64,000 nucleotides of DNA. Source: Jannaschia formosa (GTDB lineage Bacteria; Pseudomonadota; Alphaproteobacteria; Rhodobacterales; Rhodobacteraceae). Of the stretch, positions 1 through 10,476 are shown one piece after another. Every line of letters starts with the position of its first letter. Position 1 is the stretch's first letter. The stretch lies in NCBI RefSeq assembly GCF_003340555.1, contig NZ_QPLJ01000009.1, positions 93,794-157,793 of the forward strand, written 5' to 3'. The notes beneath the pieces were generated by a model. The model worked only from the letters and a program-made list of their open reading frames with translations. It did no database searches and was not told the DNA's origin. The position numbers were made by a program, and so were the translations under genes.

Positions 1-983
<983 letters not shown>

Positions 984-1090
984 TCAACGCAGCGTCACGC
1001 CTCTGGCGGGGGCCGGGGGACGCCCCCCGGACCCCCGGCGTCGGGGGCGGCGCGGTACTTCGGCGGGGACATGCCTGGCGGGCGTGGGAG

Positions 1091-1147
1091 GGGGCTCCGC
1101 CCCCGCGCCTTCGGCGCTCCCCCGGAGTATTTTCGGCCACAGGAAGG
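1091..1147. repeat. Dispersed GC-rich intergenic repeat, copy 1
   Basis: In the gap between fadH and the DUF6478-like gene. Read on the minus strand it contains CTTCCTGTGGCC, AAAATACTCCGGGGG, then a G/C hairpin ending GGGGGCGGAGCCCC. The same arrangement occurs in the other orientation at 53408-53461. The rest of the 930-1205 gap is G/C-rich without a recognisable gene. Confidence 0.7.
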
Positions 1148-1205
1148 AGGGACCGGGGTCCTTTCCCTGCGGTCGGCAGGGTCCTGGCGCGGGTGGCGGG
1201 GCCGC

Positions 1206-1826
1206 CTACAGCTCCGCCCGGGGACGGCGGGTCAGGGTCAGGTCGGCCAGGGTGAGGGCCATGCCGGAGGGGACGTCGAAGCTGAGGTCGATCCAGGCCG
1301 CCTCGACGCCGCCGGGGCCGAGCGGCGTGAAGCCGAGGTCCAGCTCGACGGCCCAGACGGTGCCGTCGGGGCGAAGATGGTCGGTCAGCGCCTCGGTGTT
1401 CGGGCCGTGGCGCAGGTTCAGGCGGGCATAGAGCGCAGGCGGGGCCGCGACGGCCACCGCGAGGCGGAAGATGTCGCGGCGCGTGGCGGAGCGCGCCGCG
1501 TCCGCCGGCAGGTCGAGGGCAAGCGACAGGTAGCTGCCCGCAAAGGCGCCTACCTCCAGCGTCAGCGCGAAGGGGGCGGGGCCGCCGGGCGTGGCGACCT
1601 GGCGCGCGGACACGGCGCCGCCGGGATCGTCGTGGAAGAGCGTGCAGCCAAGGGCCAGCGCATGCCCGCCGGGGGCGGCGCGGCCCGGGACCCCCGGCTG
1701 CGGCGCGGCCCAGACCGGAGGGCGCCAAGCCCAGTCGCAGAGCGCCGGGCGATCCGTGACCGCCGGGTCCGAGCGCGGCAGGGGCGGCTGCGGCGCCTGC
1801 CGCCGGAGGGGCAGGCGCCACGCCAT
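1206..1826 (-). CDS. DUF6478-like protein
   Basis: A 206-residue protein with no signal peptide or membrane segment. It resembles, from memory, the Rhodobacteraceae DUF6478 family: a basic N-terminus, a DWAWRP stretch, then LFHDDPGGAVSARQV, LARL-type NLRHGPNTE and the C-terminal LTLADLTLTRRPRAEL. No biochemical role is known to me. Its ATG directly follows the ilvD stop (TGA then ATG), so it is very probably co-transcribed and translationally coupled with ilvD. Family assignment rests on memory of the signature; an HMM search would settle it. Confidence 0.72.
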   Translation of the reverse strand: MAWRLPLRRQAPQPPLPRSDPAVTDRPALCDWAWRPPVWAAPQPGVPGRAAPGGHALALGCTLFHDDPGGAVSARQVATPGGPAPFALTLEVGAFAGSYLSLALDLPADAARSATRRDIFRLAVAVAAPPALYARLNLRHGPNTEALTDHLRPDGTVWAVELDLGFTPLGPGGVEAAWIDLSFDVPSGMALTLADLTLTRRPRAEL

Positions 1827-3590
1827 TCAGAGGTCCATGTAGACGTGTTCCTCGGACGCCGCCCCGGGATGGGTGCAGGCGCCGAGCCTGGCCGAGCCGA
1901 CGAGCTGGGCGTATTTCCAGAGCGCCCCGCTCGCGTAGATCGTCTTGCGCGGGCCGGACCAGGCTGCGCGGCGGGCGACGAGCTCCTCGTCCGACAGCGC
2001 GACCGACAGCTCGCCCGACACGGCGTCGATGGTGATGACGTCGCCGTCCTTCAGCAGGCCGATCGGCCCGCCATGAGCCGCCTCCGGGCCGACATGGCCG
2101 ACACAGAAGCCGCGCGTCGCGCCCGAGAAGCGCCCGTCGGTGATCAGCGCGACCTTCTTGCCCATGCCCTGGCCCGACAGCGCCGCGGTGGTCGCCAGCA
2201 TCTCGCGCATGCCGGGGCCGCCAGCGGGGCCCTCGTTGCGGATGACGAGCACCTCGCCCTCCCGGTATTCCCGGGCCTTGACGGCTTCGAAGGCGTCCTC
2301 CTCGCATTCGAAGACGCGGGCCGGGCCGGTGAAGCGCTGGTTCTCGGCGGCGATGCCCGCGACCTTCACGATGGCGCCGTCGGGCGCGAGGTTGCCGGTC
2401 AGCCCGACGACGCCCCCCGTTCTGGTGATCGGGGTCTCGACGGGGTGGATGACGCGGCCGTCGGCCTCGCCCCGGGTCTCGTCGAGGGTCTCGCCGATGG
2501 TCTTGCCGGTGGCGGTCATGCAGTCCTCGTGGATCAGGCCCGCCTTGCGCAGCTCCTTCATGACGACGGGCACGCCGCCCGCCTCGTAGAGGTCCTTGGC
2601 GACGTACTGCCCGCCGGGCTTCAGGTCGACGAAATAGGGCGTGTCGCGGAAGATGTCGCAGACGTCCTGCAGGGTGAACTCGATCCCCGCCTCATGGGCG
2701 ATGGCGGGCAGGTGCAGCCCGGCATTGGTCGATCCGCCGGTGCAGGCGACGACGCGGGCCGCGTTCTCCAGCGACTTGCGCGTGACCACGTCGCGGGCGC
2801 GGATGTTCTTCTCGATCAGGTTCATCACCGCCACCCCGGAGGCGATGGAATACTGGTCCCGACTCTCATAAGGCGCAGGCGCGCCGGAGGAGTTGGGCAG
2901 CGCCAGCCCGATCGCCTCCGAGACGCAGGCCATCGTGTTGGCGGTGAACTGGCCGCCGCAGGCGCCGGCCGAGGGGCAGGCCACCCGCTCCAGGATGTCG
3001 AGCGCGGCGTCCGACAGGTTCCCGGCCTGGTGGTTGCCCACGGCCTCGAACATGTCCTGCACCGTCAGGTCGCGGTCGCGGTATTCCTCGGGCACGTCGG
3101 CCCCTGCGGGCGCGCGGCCCGGCAGGATCGAGCCGCCATAGATGAAGACCGAGGGCGTGTTCAGCCGGACCATCGCCATCATCATCCCCGGCAGCGACTT
3201 GTCGCAGCCCGCGAGCCCCACGAGCGCGTCGTAGCAATGCCCGCGCATCGTCAGCTCGACCGTGTCGGCGATGGCCTCGCGCGAGGCGAGCGAGGACCGC
3301 ATCCCCTCGTGCCCCATCGCGATGCCGTCGGTGACGGTGATCGTCGTGAACTCGCGCGGGGTGCCGCCGCCCTGCTTGACGCCCAGCTTGACGGCCTGCG
3401 CCTGCCGGTTCAGCGCGATGTTGCAGGGCGCGGCCTCGTTCCAGCAGGTGGCGACGCCGACCCAGGGCTGGTGGATTTCCTCCTCGCCCAGACCCATGGC
3501 GTAGAAGTAGGACCGGTGCGGCGCGCGCGCGGGCCCCTCGGTCACGTGCCGCGACGGCAGCTTCGACTTGTCGGTGGGTCCCTTGAGCAT
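1827..3590 (-). CDS. ilvD: Dihydroxy-acid dehydratase
   Basis: IlvD dehydrates 2,3-dihydroxy-isovalerate and 2,3-dihydroxy-3-methylvalerate, the third common step of valine and isoleucine synthesis. The 587 residues match the usual family length. Candidate Fe-S ligands are Cys49/Cys56 ([14 protein letters not shown]), Cys129 ([14 protein letters not shown]) and the [17 protein letters not shown] block; the C-terminus carries [18 protein letters not shown]. The start at 3590 is fixed by a GGAGG eight bases upstream and by the family N-terminus; the open frame continues upstream but has no such support. The downstream partner is the DUF6478-like gene. Upstream, divergently, lies the first CPBP protease gene. 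Confidence 0.97.
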   Translation of the reverse strand: MLKGPTDKSKLPSRHVTEGPARAPHRSYFYAMGLGEEEIHQPWVGVATCWNEAAPCNIALNRQAQAVKLGVKQGGGTPREFTTITVTDGIAMGHEGMRSSLASREAIADTVELTMRGHCYDALVGLAGCDKSLPGMMMAMVRLNTPSVFIYGGSILPGRAPAGADVPEEYRDRDLTVQDMFEAVGNHQAGNLSDAALDILERVACPSAGACGGQFTANTMACVSEAIGLALPNSSGAPAPYESRDQYSIASGVAVMNLIEKNIRARDVVTRKSLENAARVVACTGGSTNAGLHLPAIAHEAGIEFTLQDVCDIFRDTPYFVDLKPGGQYVAKDLYEAGGVPVVMKELRKAGLIHEDCMTATGKTIGETLDETRGEADGRVIHPVETPITRTGGVVGLTGNLAPDGAIVKVAGIAAENQRFTGPARVFECEEDAFEAVKAREYREGEVLVIRNEGPAGGPGMREMLATTAALSGQGMGKKVALITDGRFSGATRGFCVGHVGPEAAHGGPIGLLKDGDVITIDAVSGELSVALSDEELVARRAAWSGPRKTIYASGALWKYAQLVGSARLGACTHPGAASEEHVYMDL

Positions 3591-3710
3591 CACGGCCTCC
3601 TGAATCTTCCACCCCTCGGATAGAGAAGCCCCCCGCGCGCGACAAGCGCGATTGCCCGGGGAGCGGGCCGCCGCTAGGGTCGGCGCAAAAACATGACGAG
3701 GGCTTCGAGC

Positions 3711-4604
3711 ATGTGGACCCCCGCTTTCGCGCGCTTCGTCGCGCCGGCCCGCGCGCGGGCCTCGCTCTGGCGGCTGGTCTTCGGCGTCGTGACGATCGCC
3801 GTCGTCTACGTCCTCGGCATCCTCGCGATCCTCGGCGCCGTCTGGGGGCTGGTCGGCAATGCCGGGCTGACCGGCTGGATGCAGCGGATCGCGCTGGCCG
3901 ACACGCCGACGGCGGTGCTGCTGATGCTGGGAACCTTCGTCGGCATGTTCGGTGGCACGGTGGTGGCGGCGCGGCTGGTCCACAAGCGGGCGCCCGCGAC
4001 CCTGACCGGAGACCGGCTCTGGCCGGGCTTCGCGCTGGGCACCGGCGTGGCGGCGGCGATCTTCGGGCTCAGCTTCCTCTTCCCCCTTCCCTTCGAGCCG
4101 GTGCGCAACGTGCCCCTCGACATCTTCCTGACCTTCCTGCCGCTGGCGCTGCTGGGCCTGCTGCTCCAGACCGGGGCGGAGGAGGTGCTGTTCCGCGGCT
4201 ATCTGCAGCAGCAGCTCGCCGCCCGCTTCGACCATCCCGCGGTCTGGATCGTGCTGCCGTCGCTCGTCTTCGGCGCGCTCCACTACAACCCGGCCCTCGC
4301 CGGGCCGAACGCGCTCTGGCTGGTCGCCGCCGCGACGCTGTTCGGGCTGGTCGCGGCGGACCTGACGCGGGTCACGGGCAGCATCGGCGTCGCCTGGGGC
4401 GTGCATTTCGCCAACAACGCGGCGGCCATCCTGATCCTGGCGCTGAACGGGTCGCTGTCGGGGCTGTCGCTCTGGAAGACGCCCTTCACCGCCGCCGATA
4501 CCGAGATCCTGCGGCCGCTGATCGTGGCTGACATGCTGACCACGCTGATCGTCTGGGCGGTGCTGCGGGTCTGGCTCGGTCGGCGGCAGCGGCTCGCGAC
4601 GTGA
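3711..4604 (+). CDS. CPBP-family intramembrane metalloprotease (copy 1)
   Basis: A hydrophobic 297-residue protein with about seven or eight membrane segments. It carries the three CPBP (CAAX protease/bacteriocin-processing) motifs: [11 protein letters not shown] (EExxxR), FGALHYNP (FxxxH) and GVHFANNAA (HxxxN), expected to bind catalytic zinc inside the membrane. An ATG at 3693 is in frame, but the ATG at 3711 has a GAGGG eight bases upstream and aligns with the start of the next, paralogous gene (TPAFxRFVAPAR). It ends inside the start codon of that paralog (GTGA overlap). Such proteins can prenyl-process, confer bacteriocin immunity, or be regulatory; the substrate is unknown. Confidence 0.88.
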   Translation: MWTPAFARFVAPARARASLWRLVFGVVTIAVVYVLGILAILGAVWGLVGNAGLTGWMQRIALADTPTAVLLMLGTFVGMFGGTVVAARLVHKRAPATLTGDRLWPGFALGTGVAAAIFGLSFLFPLPFEPVRNVPLDIFLTFLPLALLGLLLQTGAEEVLFRGYLQQQLAARFDHPAVWIVLPSLVFGALHYNPALAGPNALWLVAAATLFGLVAADLTRVTGSIGVAWGVHFANNAAAILILALNGSLSGLSLWKTPFTAADTEILRPLIVADMLTTLIVWAVLRVWLGRRQRLAT

Positions 4605-5512
4605 GGCTCCGGACCCCGGCCTTCGACCGCTTCGTCGCGCCGGCGCGGACCCGGCCGGGGCTGGGCCGCCTGGTCGCCGGGTTCCTGATGATCGAGGCGC
4701 TGTTCTATGTGGCGGCCATCGTCATCGTCGCGATCTTCCGCGACCTGCTCTTCGCGCCCGCGCCCGGTCCGGAGGGGGGCTGGACCTATGTCTCGACGCC
4801 GCTCGGCGTGGTGATCGTGCTGGCGACGCCCGCGCTGCTGATCCTCTGGACGCCGTGGATCGCGGGGCGGCTCCAGGGCCGCCGCCTGCGCGACCTCGTC
4901 GGGCCGCTCGACCCGGGCCTCCTGCTCGGCGCGGCGGCCATCACGCTGGGGCTCGCCCTCCTGACCGAGAGCTTCGTCTGGACCGACCCGATGAGCGAGG
5001 GCGTGAGCCTCGGCACCCTGCTCGCCTGGTTGCCCGTCGCGCTGCCCGTCCTCCTGCTCCAGACCGGCGGGGAGGAGCTGTTCTATCGCGGCTACCTCCA
5101 GACCCAGCTCGCCGCGCGGTTCGAGGATCCGGCGATCTGGCTGGGCGGTCCCGCGCTCCTCTTCGCTTTGGTGCATGTCGATGTCTGGCATCTGGCGACC
5201 GAGGGCCATTTCTCCGGCAACGACGGCGGCTGGCTGATCGTGCTCTTCGCCTCGGGCCTGATCGCGGGCGACCTGACCCGCGTCACCGGCGGCATCGCGG
5301 CGGCCTGGGGCTGGCATTTCGGGAACAACCTCTTCGCGATCTTCCTCGTGACCTTCGAGGGCCCGGTCTCGGGCCTCGCGCTCTACGTGCTGCCCTTCTC
5401 GGCCGAGGAGGTCCCGCTGGACGTGCTGACCGTGGCGCAGCTTCTGATGACGCAGGTGATCCTCTGGGCCGTCCTGCGGCTCTGGCTGGCGCGGCGGGGG
5501 CTGCCGGAGTGA
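4601..5512 (+). CDS. CPBP-family intramembrane metalloprotease (copy 2)
   Basis: A 303-residue polytopic membrane protein, paralogous to the preceding gene along its full length (shared TPAFxRFVAPAR start, [21 protein letters not shown], DLTRVTGxI, WHFGNN). The CPBP motifs are intact: [14 protein letters not shown] and HFGNN. It starts with GTG in a 4-base overlap with copy 1, so the two are translationally coupled. They probably arose by tandem duplication and may act as a heteromeric pair. Role and substrate are unknown. Confidence 0.88.
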   Translation: MRLRTPAFDRFVAPARTRPGLGRLVAGFLMIEALFYVAAIVIVAIFRDLLFAPAPGPEGGWTYVSTPLGVVIVLATPALLILWTPWIAGRLQGRRLRDLVGPLDPGLLLGAAAITLGLALLTESFVWTDPMSEGVSLGTLLAWLPVALPVLLLQTGGEELFYRGYLQTQLAARFEDPAIWLGGPALLFALVHVDVWHLATEGHFSGNDGGWLIVLFASGLIAGDLTRVTGGIAAAWGWHFGNNLFAIFLVTFEGPVSGLALYVLPFSAEEVPLDVLTVAQLLMTQVILWAVLRLWLARRGLPE

Positions 5513-5962
5513 GGGCGGGCGGCGCGAGGGCAGGCCCGATCCGGCGCACGGGTTCTCCCTGCTCGATCCCGGCAACCCGACCCGGGCCCCGGTGCCCTGC
5601 ACGGACGCAGACGCCCTCTCCGTTCAGCTCGCGCGTGGCCTTCACCCGCGAGCGCCCGCCGCACCCGGCACCGGCCCGCAGGCGCGATGAAGGCAGGCGC
5701 CGGTCCGGTGCCGGTCCTTGCCAGTGACGCATTGCATGACGTCGGGATGGGAGCCACGCGCCCGGCTCGAAAGGTCCCGGCCTTCGGTCGAGCGAACGGT
5801 CCCGGCGGCGGCGTGGCGGTCCGGCCCTGCGGCCTCCGGGCCCGCGAACGTCCGACGCGTATCCGACGCAGATCACCCGTGGATCACCCGTGCATCTCCG
5901 CACCGAATTGCATTCGCGCCCGCCGCGTCCTATCTCGCCCCCACGCCCCGGGAGAGACCGCG
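5513..5962. other. 450-bp gap before accD
   Basis: I see no convincing gene. Open frames exist on both strands but are Arg/Pro/Gly-rich and lack family features. The part near accD holds the 11-bp phased repeat listed separately, and a GGAGAG at 5951 that serves as the accD ribosome binding site. The accD promoter must lie here. Confidence 0.6.
5851..5894. repeat. Four 11-bp phased units (2 x TCCGACGC, 2 x TCACCCG), copy A
   Basis: TCCGACGC begins at 5851 and 5862; TCACCCG begins at 5873 and 5884. All four starts are exactly 11 bases apart, one helical turn. The array ends 68 bases before the accD start. An almost identical array occurs at 59704-59747. It is a candidate binding site for a protein contacting one DNA face. 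Confidence 0.75.
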
Positions 5963-6943
5963 ATGAACTGGATCACGAACTACGTCCGCCCCAAGATCAA
6001 CTCGCTCTTCTCCCGGCGGGAGGTGCCCGAGAACCTCTGGACCAAATGCGACGAGTGCGGGACGATGCTCTTCCACCGGGAATTGCACGACAATCTCTAC
6101 GTCTGCACCAACTGCAACCACCACATGCACATCATGCCCCGCGACCGCTTCGCGGCGCTGTTCGACGGCGGCATCTACACCGAGGTCGCGGTGCCCGCCC
6201 CGATCGAGGACCCGCTCAAGTTCCGCGACCAGAAGCGCTACCCCGAACGCCTCCGCGCCGCCCAGAAAGCCACCGGCGAAGCCGAAGCGATGCTCGTCGC
6301 CGAGGGCGAAATTCTCAAGACGCCCGTGGTCGCCGCCGCGCAGGACTTCGCCTTCATGGCCGGGTCGATGGGCATGTATGTCGGCAACGCCATCGTCGCC
6401 GCCGCCGAGCGCGCCATCGAGACGGGACGGCCCCTCGTCCTGTTCTCGGCCGCGGGCGGCGCGCGCATGCAGGAGGGCATCCTGAGCCTGATGCAGATGC
6501 CCCGCACCACCGTCGCCGTAGAGATGCTGCGCGAGGCGGGGCTGCCCTATCTCGTGGTGCTGACCCATCCGACGACCGGCGGCGTGACCGCCTCCTACGC
6601 GATGCTGGGCGACGTCCAGATCGCCGAGCCCGGCGCGCTGATCTGCTTCGCCGGTCCCCGCGTGATCGAGCAGACCATCCGCGAGACCCTGCCCGAGGGC
6701 TTCCAGCGGGCCGAATATCTGCTCGACCACGGCATGCTCGACCGCGTCACGCCGCGCAGCGCCCAGCGCGAGGAGATCGCGACGATCCTCAGGATGCTCA
6801 CCGGTCAGGGTCCCGTCGTCCATGGGGACCTGCCCCGCCCGGTCGAGACGACCCAGATCGCCCCCCCGCCCGAGCCCGAGGCGCTGCCGAAGCTCGACCC
6901 GGAGCCGCAATCCGCGCCCCCGTCCGAGCCCGCCAAGTCCTGA
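5963..6943 (+). CDS. accD: Acetyl-CoA carboxylase, carboxyltransferase beta subunit
   Basis: AccD with AccA transfers the carboxyl group from biotin-BCCP to acetyl-CoA, making malonyl-CoA for fatty acid synthesis. The 326-residue protein has the N-terminal zinc ribbon (Cys29, Cys32, Cys48, Cys51) and the crotonase-like core with [15 protein letters not shown] and [21 protein letters not shown] Pro/Glu-rich tail follows residue ~295. The start is set by GGAGAG seven bases upstream and by the family opening [12 protein letters not shown]. It is followed 72 bases later by folC, the usual accD-folC order in proteobacteria. Confidence 0.97.
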   Translation: MNWITNYVRPKINSLFSRREVPENLWTKCDECGTMLFHRELHDNLYVCTNCNHHMHIMPRDRFAALFDGGIYTEVAVPAPIEDPLKFRDQKRYPERLRAAQKATGEAEAMLVAEGEILKTPVVAAAQDFAFMAGSMGMYVGNAIVAAAERAIETGRPLVLFSAAGGARMQEGILSLMQMPRTTVAVEMLREAGLPYLVVLTHPTTGGVTASYAMLGDVQIAEPGALICFAGPRVIEQTIRETLPEGFQRAEYLLDHGMLDRVTPRSAQREEIATILRMLTGQGPVVHGDLPRPVETTQIAPPPEPEALPKLDPEPQSAPPSEPAKS

Positions 6944-7015
6944 CCCGCCCCCGCCCATCGCCGGTCGACTGGCGATGAAGCGGCGGTCCACCGCCGCTCG
7001 CCCCGAGGCTTTCCG

Positions 7016-8278
7016 ATGCAGACCTCCGACGCCATCCTCGACCGCCTGATGGCGCTCCACCCCAAGGTGATCGACCTGGTGCTGGACCGCGTGCACCGCC
7101 TGCTCGACGCGATGGACCATCCCGAGACGCGGCTGCCACCGGTGATCCACGTGGCGGGGACCAACGGCAAGGGATCGACCGTGGCAATGATCCGCGCGGG
7201 GCTGGAGGGGGCGGGCGAGACCTGCCACGTCTACACCTCGCCCCATCTCGCCCGCTTCCACGAGCGCATCCGCGTCGCCGGGGAACTGATCTCCGAGCCC
7301 GCGCTGGCCGAGCTGCTGGACGAGTGCGAACGCGCCAATGGCGGCGCGCCAATCACCTTCTTCGAGATCACCACGGTCGCGGCGCTGCTGGCCTTCGCCC
7401 GGACCCGCGCCGACTGGACCCTGCTTGAAGTCGGGCTGGGCGGGCGGCTCGACGCGACCAACGTCGTCGTGCCGCGGCTGACCGTCATCACGCCCGTCTC
7501 GATGGATCACGAGGCCTTTCTCGGCAACACGATCGAGGCCATCGCGGGCGAGAAGGCGGGCATCCTGAAGCCGGGCGTCCCCTGCATCGTCGGCCCGCAG
7601 CAGGACAGCGCGCTGGAGGTCATCGAGTATCGCGCCGCGCGCCTCGGCGCGCCGCTGCATGTCCACGGCCAGCACTGGCACGTGGCCGAAGAGAACGGGG
7701 GCCTCGTCTTTCAGGACGAGACCGGGCTCATGGACCTGCCGCCGCCGCGGCTGCTGGGCGCGCATCAGGTGCAGAACGCGGGCATGGCCATCGCCGCCCT
7801 GCGCCTGCTGGGCCGGGCCGAGGGCGCGGCGGCGGCGATGCGCGACGCGGAATGGCCCGCGCGGATGCAGCGCCTGTCGCGGGGGCCGCTGGTCGCGCTG
7901 GCCGGGCGGGCGGAGCTCTGGCTCGACGGCGGGCACAACCCCGCGGCGGGGGTCGCGCTGGCCGAGGCGCTGGGGCGCCTGCCCGCGCGGCCGACGCATC
8001 TGGTCTGCGGGATGCTCAACACCAAGGACGTGAAGGGCTACCTGCGGCCGCTCGCCGGGACCGCCACCCGCCTCCACGCCGTCGCGATCCCGGGCGAGCG
8101 CAACACCCTGCCCGCCGCCGAGACCGCCGCCGCAGCGCGCGCCGTCGGGCTGGAGGCGCGCGAGGCGCCGGACCTCGCCGCCGCCATCTCGGAAATCGTG
8201 GCCGAGGCGCCCGACGCGCGCATCCTGATCTGCGGCTCGCTCTACCTCGCCGGGCGGGTGCTGCGGGAGAACGGGTAG
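7016..8278 (+). CDS. folC: Bifunctional dihydrofolate synthase / folylpolyglutamate synthase
   Basis: FolC couples glutamate to dihydropteroate and then extends the polyglutamate tail of folates, in the cytoplasm, using ATP. The 420 residues carry the Mur-ligase-type P-loop VAGTNGKGST near residue 45, the SPHLARFHERI segment, the LLEVGLGGRLDATN block and the C-terminal LDGGHNPAAG. Length is normal. A GAGG lies just ahead of the ATG. It follows accD on the same strand and is probably co-transcribed. Confidence 0.96.
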   Translation: MQTSDAILDRLMALHPKVIDLVLDRVHRLLDAMDHPETRLPPVIHVAGTNGKGSTVAMIRAGLEGAGETCHVYTSPHLARFHERIRVAGELISEPALAELLDECERANGGAPITFFEITTVAALLAFARTRADWTLLEVGLGGRLDATNVVVPRLTVITPVSMDHEAFLGNTIEAIAGEKAGILKPGVPCIVGPQQDSALEVIEYRAARLGAPLHVHGQHWHVAEENGGLVFQDETGLMDLPPPRLLGAHQVQNAGMAIAALRLLGRAEGAAAAMRDAEWPARMQRLSRGPLVALAGRAELWLDGGHNPAAGVALAEALGRLPARPTHLVCGMLNTKDVKGYLRPLAGTATRLHAVAIPGERNTLPAAETAAAARAVGLEAREAPDLAAAISEIVAEAPDARILICGSLYLAGRVLRENG

Positions 8279-8288
8279 AGGGCGACGT

Positions 8289-9197
8289 CTATTCCGTCGA
8301 GGTCACGACCACCTCGACGCGGCGGTTCGTCTCGCGGCCCTCGGGCGTGTCGTTTCGCGCCAGAGGGGCGAAGAAGCCGACGCCGAAGGTCTCCACCCGG
8401 GCGGCCGGGATGCCGTAGCGCCCGGCCAGCAGGGCGCGGGCGCTGTCGGCCCGCCTGCGCGAGATCGCCATGTTGCTCTCGGCCCCGCCCTCGGCGTCGG
8501 TATGGCCGACCAGAGCGACCGTGACCTGCGTGTTCGCGCGCAGGTAGTCGGCCAGCGCGGCGAGCGAGGGGTAGTCCGCCTCGACCAGCGCAGTCGAGCC
8601 GGTCTCGAACTGCAGGTCCGACAGCACCGCCCGCCCGGTCGCCTCCAGCGCCGCGGCCACGTCCGAGGTTGCAGTCAGATCGGGGGCCGGGGCGGGACGC
8701 GCCTCCGTCGCGACCGGGGGCAGATCGGAACCCTCGGGCACCACGGTGATCCGCTGGACATAGCCCTCCCCGGCGGAGGTGGAGACCACCAGCGAGGTCC
8801 AGGCGTCCAGCTTGCGCGCGGCGAGGTAGCGGTAGGCGCCGAGGTCGACGAACATCTGCGGCGCGGGGGCCACGTCGATCTCGAAGCGGAAGAGGAAGCC
8901 GCCGCAGTCGCGATCCGCACAGGTGAAGACCACCTCCCAGCCCGCGGCCTCGAGCTGGTCGCGCAGCGGCGCCAGCAACTGCAGCGGCGTCGCGTCGGGC
9001 GCGGCCATGCGGAAGACCTCGCGGGTCAGGCGCCCCTCGACCGTCTCGGATGGCAGGGCGCCGGCCCGGTAGGGGCCGGTGGCGACGCGGTGGCTGGTCA
9101 GCGCCACCTCTTCGGACAGGGTGACGGTCGCGGGCAGCGGCATGGTCAGCGCGACGGCGGGCCCCGCGAGAAGCCAGATCGCCGCCGCCCGGATCAC
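8289..9197 (-). CDS. OmpA-family cell-envelope protein
   Basis: A 302-residue exported protein. A short N-terminal hydrophobic stretch (AAIWLLAGPAVALT) looks like a signal peptide. The middle part (about 20-170) is unassigned and contains a CADRDCGG cysteine pair. The C-terminal ~110 residues are an OmpA-like peptidoglycan-binding domain: LQFETGSTAL, LVGHTDAEGGAESNMAISRRRADS and NRRVEV. It starts with GTG in a GTGA overlap with the upstream AhpD-like gene and is the last of four coupled genes. It probably anchors to peptidoglycan. Confidence 0.85.
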   Translation of the reverse strand: MIRAAAIWLLAGPAVALTMPLPATVTLSEEVALTSHRVATGPYRAGALPSETVEGRLTREVFRMAAPDATPLQLLAPLRDQLEAAGWEVVFTCADRDCGGFLFRFEIDVAPAPQMFVDLGAYRYLAARKLDAWTSLVVSTSAGEGYVQRITVVPEGSDLPPVATEARPAPAPDLTATSDVAAALEATGRAVLSDLQFETGSTALVEADYPSLAALADYLRANTQVTVALVGHTDAEGGAESNMAISRRRADSARALLAGRYGIPAARVETFGVGFFAPLARNDTPEGRETNRRVEVVVTSTE

Positions 9198-9772
9198 CGC
9201 GCCTGGCCGTGATAGTCGGGGTTGGGCGCCATCGCGATGGCCGAGGCGACGCGGTTCGTCATGTTGAAGAACCCGGCCACCGCGGCGAGGTCGAAGATGT
9301 CCCGGTCGCTCAGCCCGTGGTCGCGCAGGACCTGCCGGTCGGCCTCCTCGATGGTGGCGGACGCCTTCGTCATCGTCACCGCGAAGTCGAGCATCGCGCG
9401 CTGGCGTGGCGTCAGCGGCGCGACGCGGTAGTTCATCGCGATCATCTCGCCCAGGGTCGGGTCGCCCGACAGCTGCCGCACGGCGGCGCCATGGGCGACG
9501 AGGCAGTAGAAGCAGCGGTTCTCGGCCGAGACGGCGACGGCGATCATCTCGCGCTCCAGCTTCGTCAGGCCCGAGGGCGCCAGCATCAGGTCGTTGTACA
9601 TCGCCGTGAAGGCGTTCAGCTTGTCGATGTCGAAGGCATAGGCGCGCAGGACGTTCGGCACGAAGCCCAGCTTCTCGGTGCAGATGTCGAAATAGCGCTG
9701 CGTCTCTTCGGGCAGCGGGTCGACCTGCGGCAGGTCGAGGGCGGTCGGCCGCCGTTCGGCGATATCGGTCAT
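9194..9772 (-). CDS. AhpD-like / carboxymuconolactone decarboxylase-family peroxidase-related protein
   Basis: A 192-residue protein of the uncharacterised peroxidase-related family. It has the AhpD-type CxxC redox pair and downstream histidine in ENRCFYCLVAHGAAV. The N-terminus (LPQVDPLPEETQRYFDICTEKLGFVPN) and C-terminus (FFNMTNRVASAIAMAPNPDY) are characteristic. A thiol-dependent peroxidase or reductase role is inferred from the family. ATGA overlap with the GNAT gene upstream and GTGA overlap with the OmpA gene downstream. Confidence 0.87.
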   Translation of the reverse strand: MTDIAERRPTALDLPQVDPLPEETQRYFDICTEKLGFVPNVLRAYAFDIDKLNAFTAMYNDLMLAPSGLTKLEREMIAVAVSAENRCFYCLVAHGAAVRQLSGDPTLGEMIAMNYRVAPLTPRQRAMLDFAVTMTKASATIEEADRQVLRDHGLSDRDIFDLAAVAGFFNMTNRVASAIAMAPNPDYHGQAR

Positions 9773-10476
9773 GGAGCGCTCCAGTAGCGGTAGCCGCCGA
9801 CGCGGGTCAGCCCCGCGCGGGCGTAGAGGGAGGTCGCGGCGAGGTTGTCGGCCTCGACCGGCAGGGCAAGCGTGTCGGCACCGTTGGCCGCGGCCCAGAC
9901 CGCCGCGTGGCGCAGGCCCAGAAGGCCCACGCCCTTGCGACGGTGCTGCGGCAGCGTCAGCACCATGTGCAGGACGGCCACCCTATCATGGATGCCGACG
10001 AACAGCGCCCCGGCCGCCCGGTCGTCGGTGCGCAGCAGGATCGCCGTGCGCGGCGCGGGGGCGCGGTACATCGGCGCACGGCGGACCGCGTCATTGCCGT
10101 GATCGTCCCAGAGCGCGTGGCAGATGGCGAGCGGCGGCCAGTGCGGAAAGCCCGAGACGCGCGGCAGGTCGCCCAGAAGCGGCGCGACCGGCCCCGTCAT
10201 CAGGTCCGAGATCCCGCCCACGCGGTAGCCGCGCGTGGCCAGGACCTCGGCGGTCGCATCCTCGTCGCCGTCGATCGTGCCGAAGATCGTGCCGGGGCGC
10301 GCCGCCTCGACGGCGGCGATGTCCGCCCCGGTGGCCGCGGCCCCGGGCACCAGCCGGGCAGAGGTTGCGCGGCGCGTCCCCTCCCGCTCGGCGGGCAGGT
10401 CGAAGGGGCCGATCCGCGTCAGCGCCGAGGGCGGCCAGGTCGCCCGGATCGCCGCCATGACCTCCGCGGGAGTCAC
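9769..10476 (-). CDS. GNAT-family N-acetyltransferase
   Basis: A 235-residue protein whose C-terminal half has the acetyl-CoA-binding GNAT pattern (VLTLPQHRRKGVGLLGLRHA) and the final NLAATSLYARAGLTRVGGYRYW, typical of RimI-like enzymes. The N-terminal half is less conserved. The GTG at 10476 overlaps the upstream gene stop (GTGA); an internal ATG at 10458 is an alternative. Substrate unknown. It is the second gene of a four-gene coupled operon. Confidence 0.82.
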   Translation of the reverse strand: MTPAEVMAAIRATWPPSALTRIGPFDLPAEREGTRRATSARLVPGAAATGADIAAVEAARPGTIFGTIDGDEDATAEVLATRGYRVGGISDLMTGPVAPLLGDLPRVSGFPHWPPLAICHALWDDHGNDAVRRAPMYRAPAPRTAILLRTDDRAAGALFVGIHDRVAVLHMVLTLPQHRRKGVGLLGLRHAAVWAAANGADTLALPVEADNLAATSLYARAGLTRVGGYRYWSAP

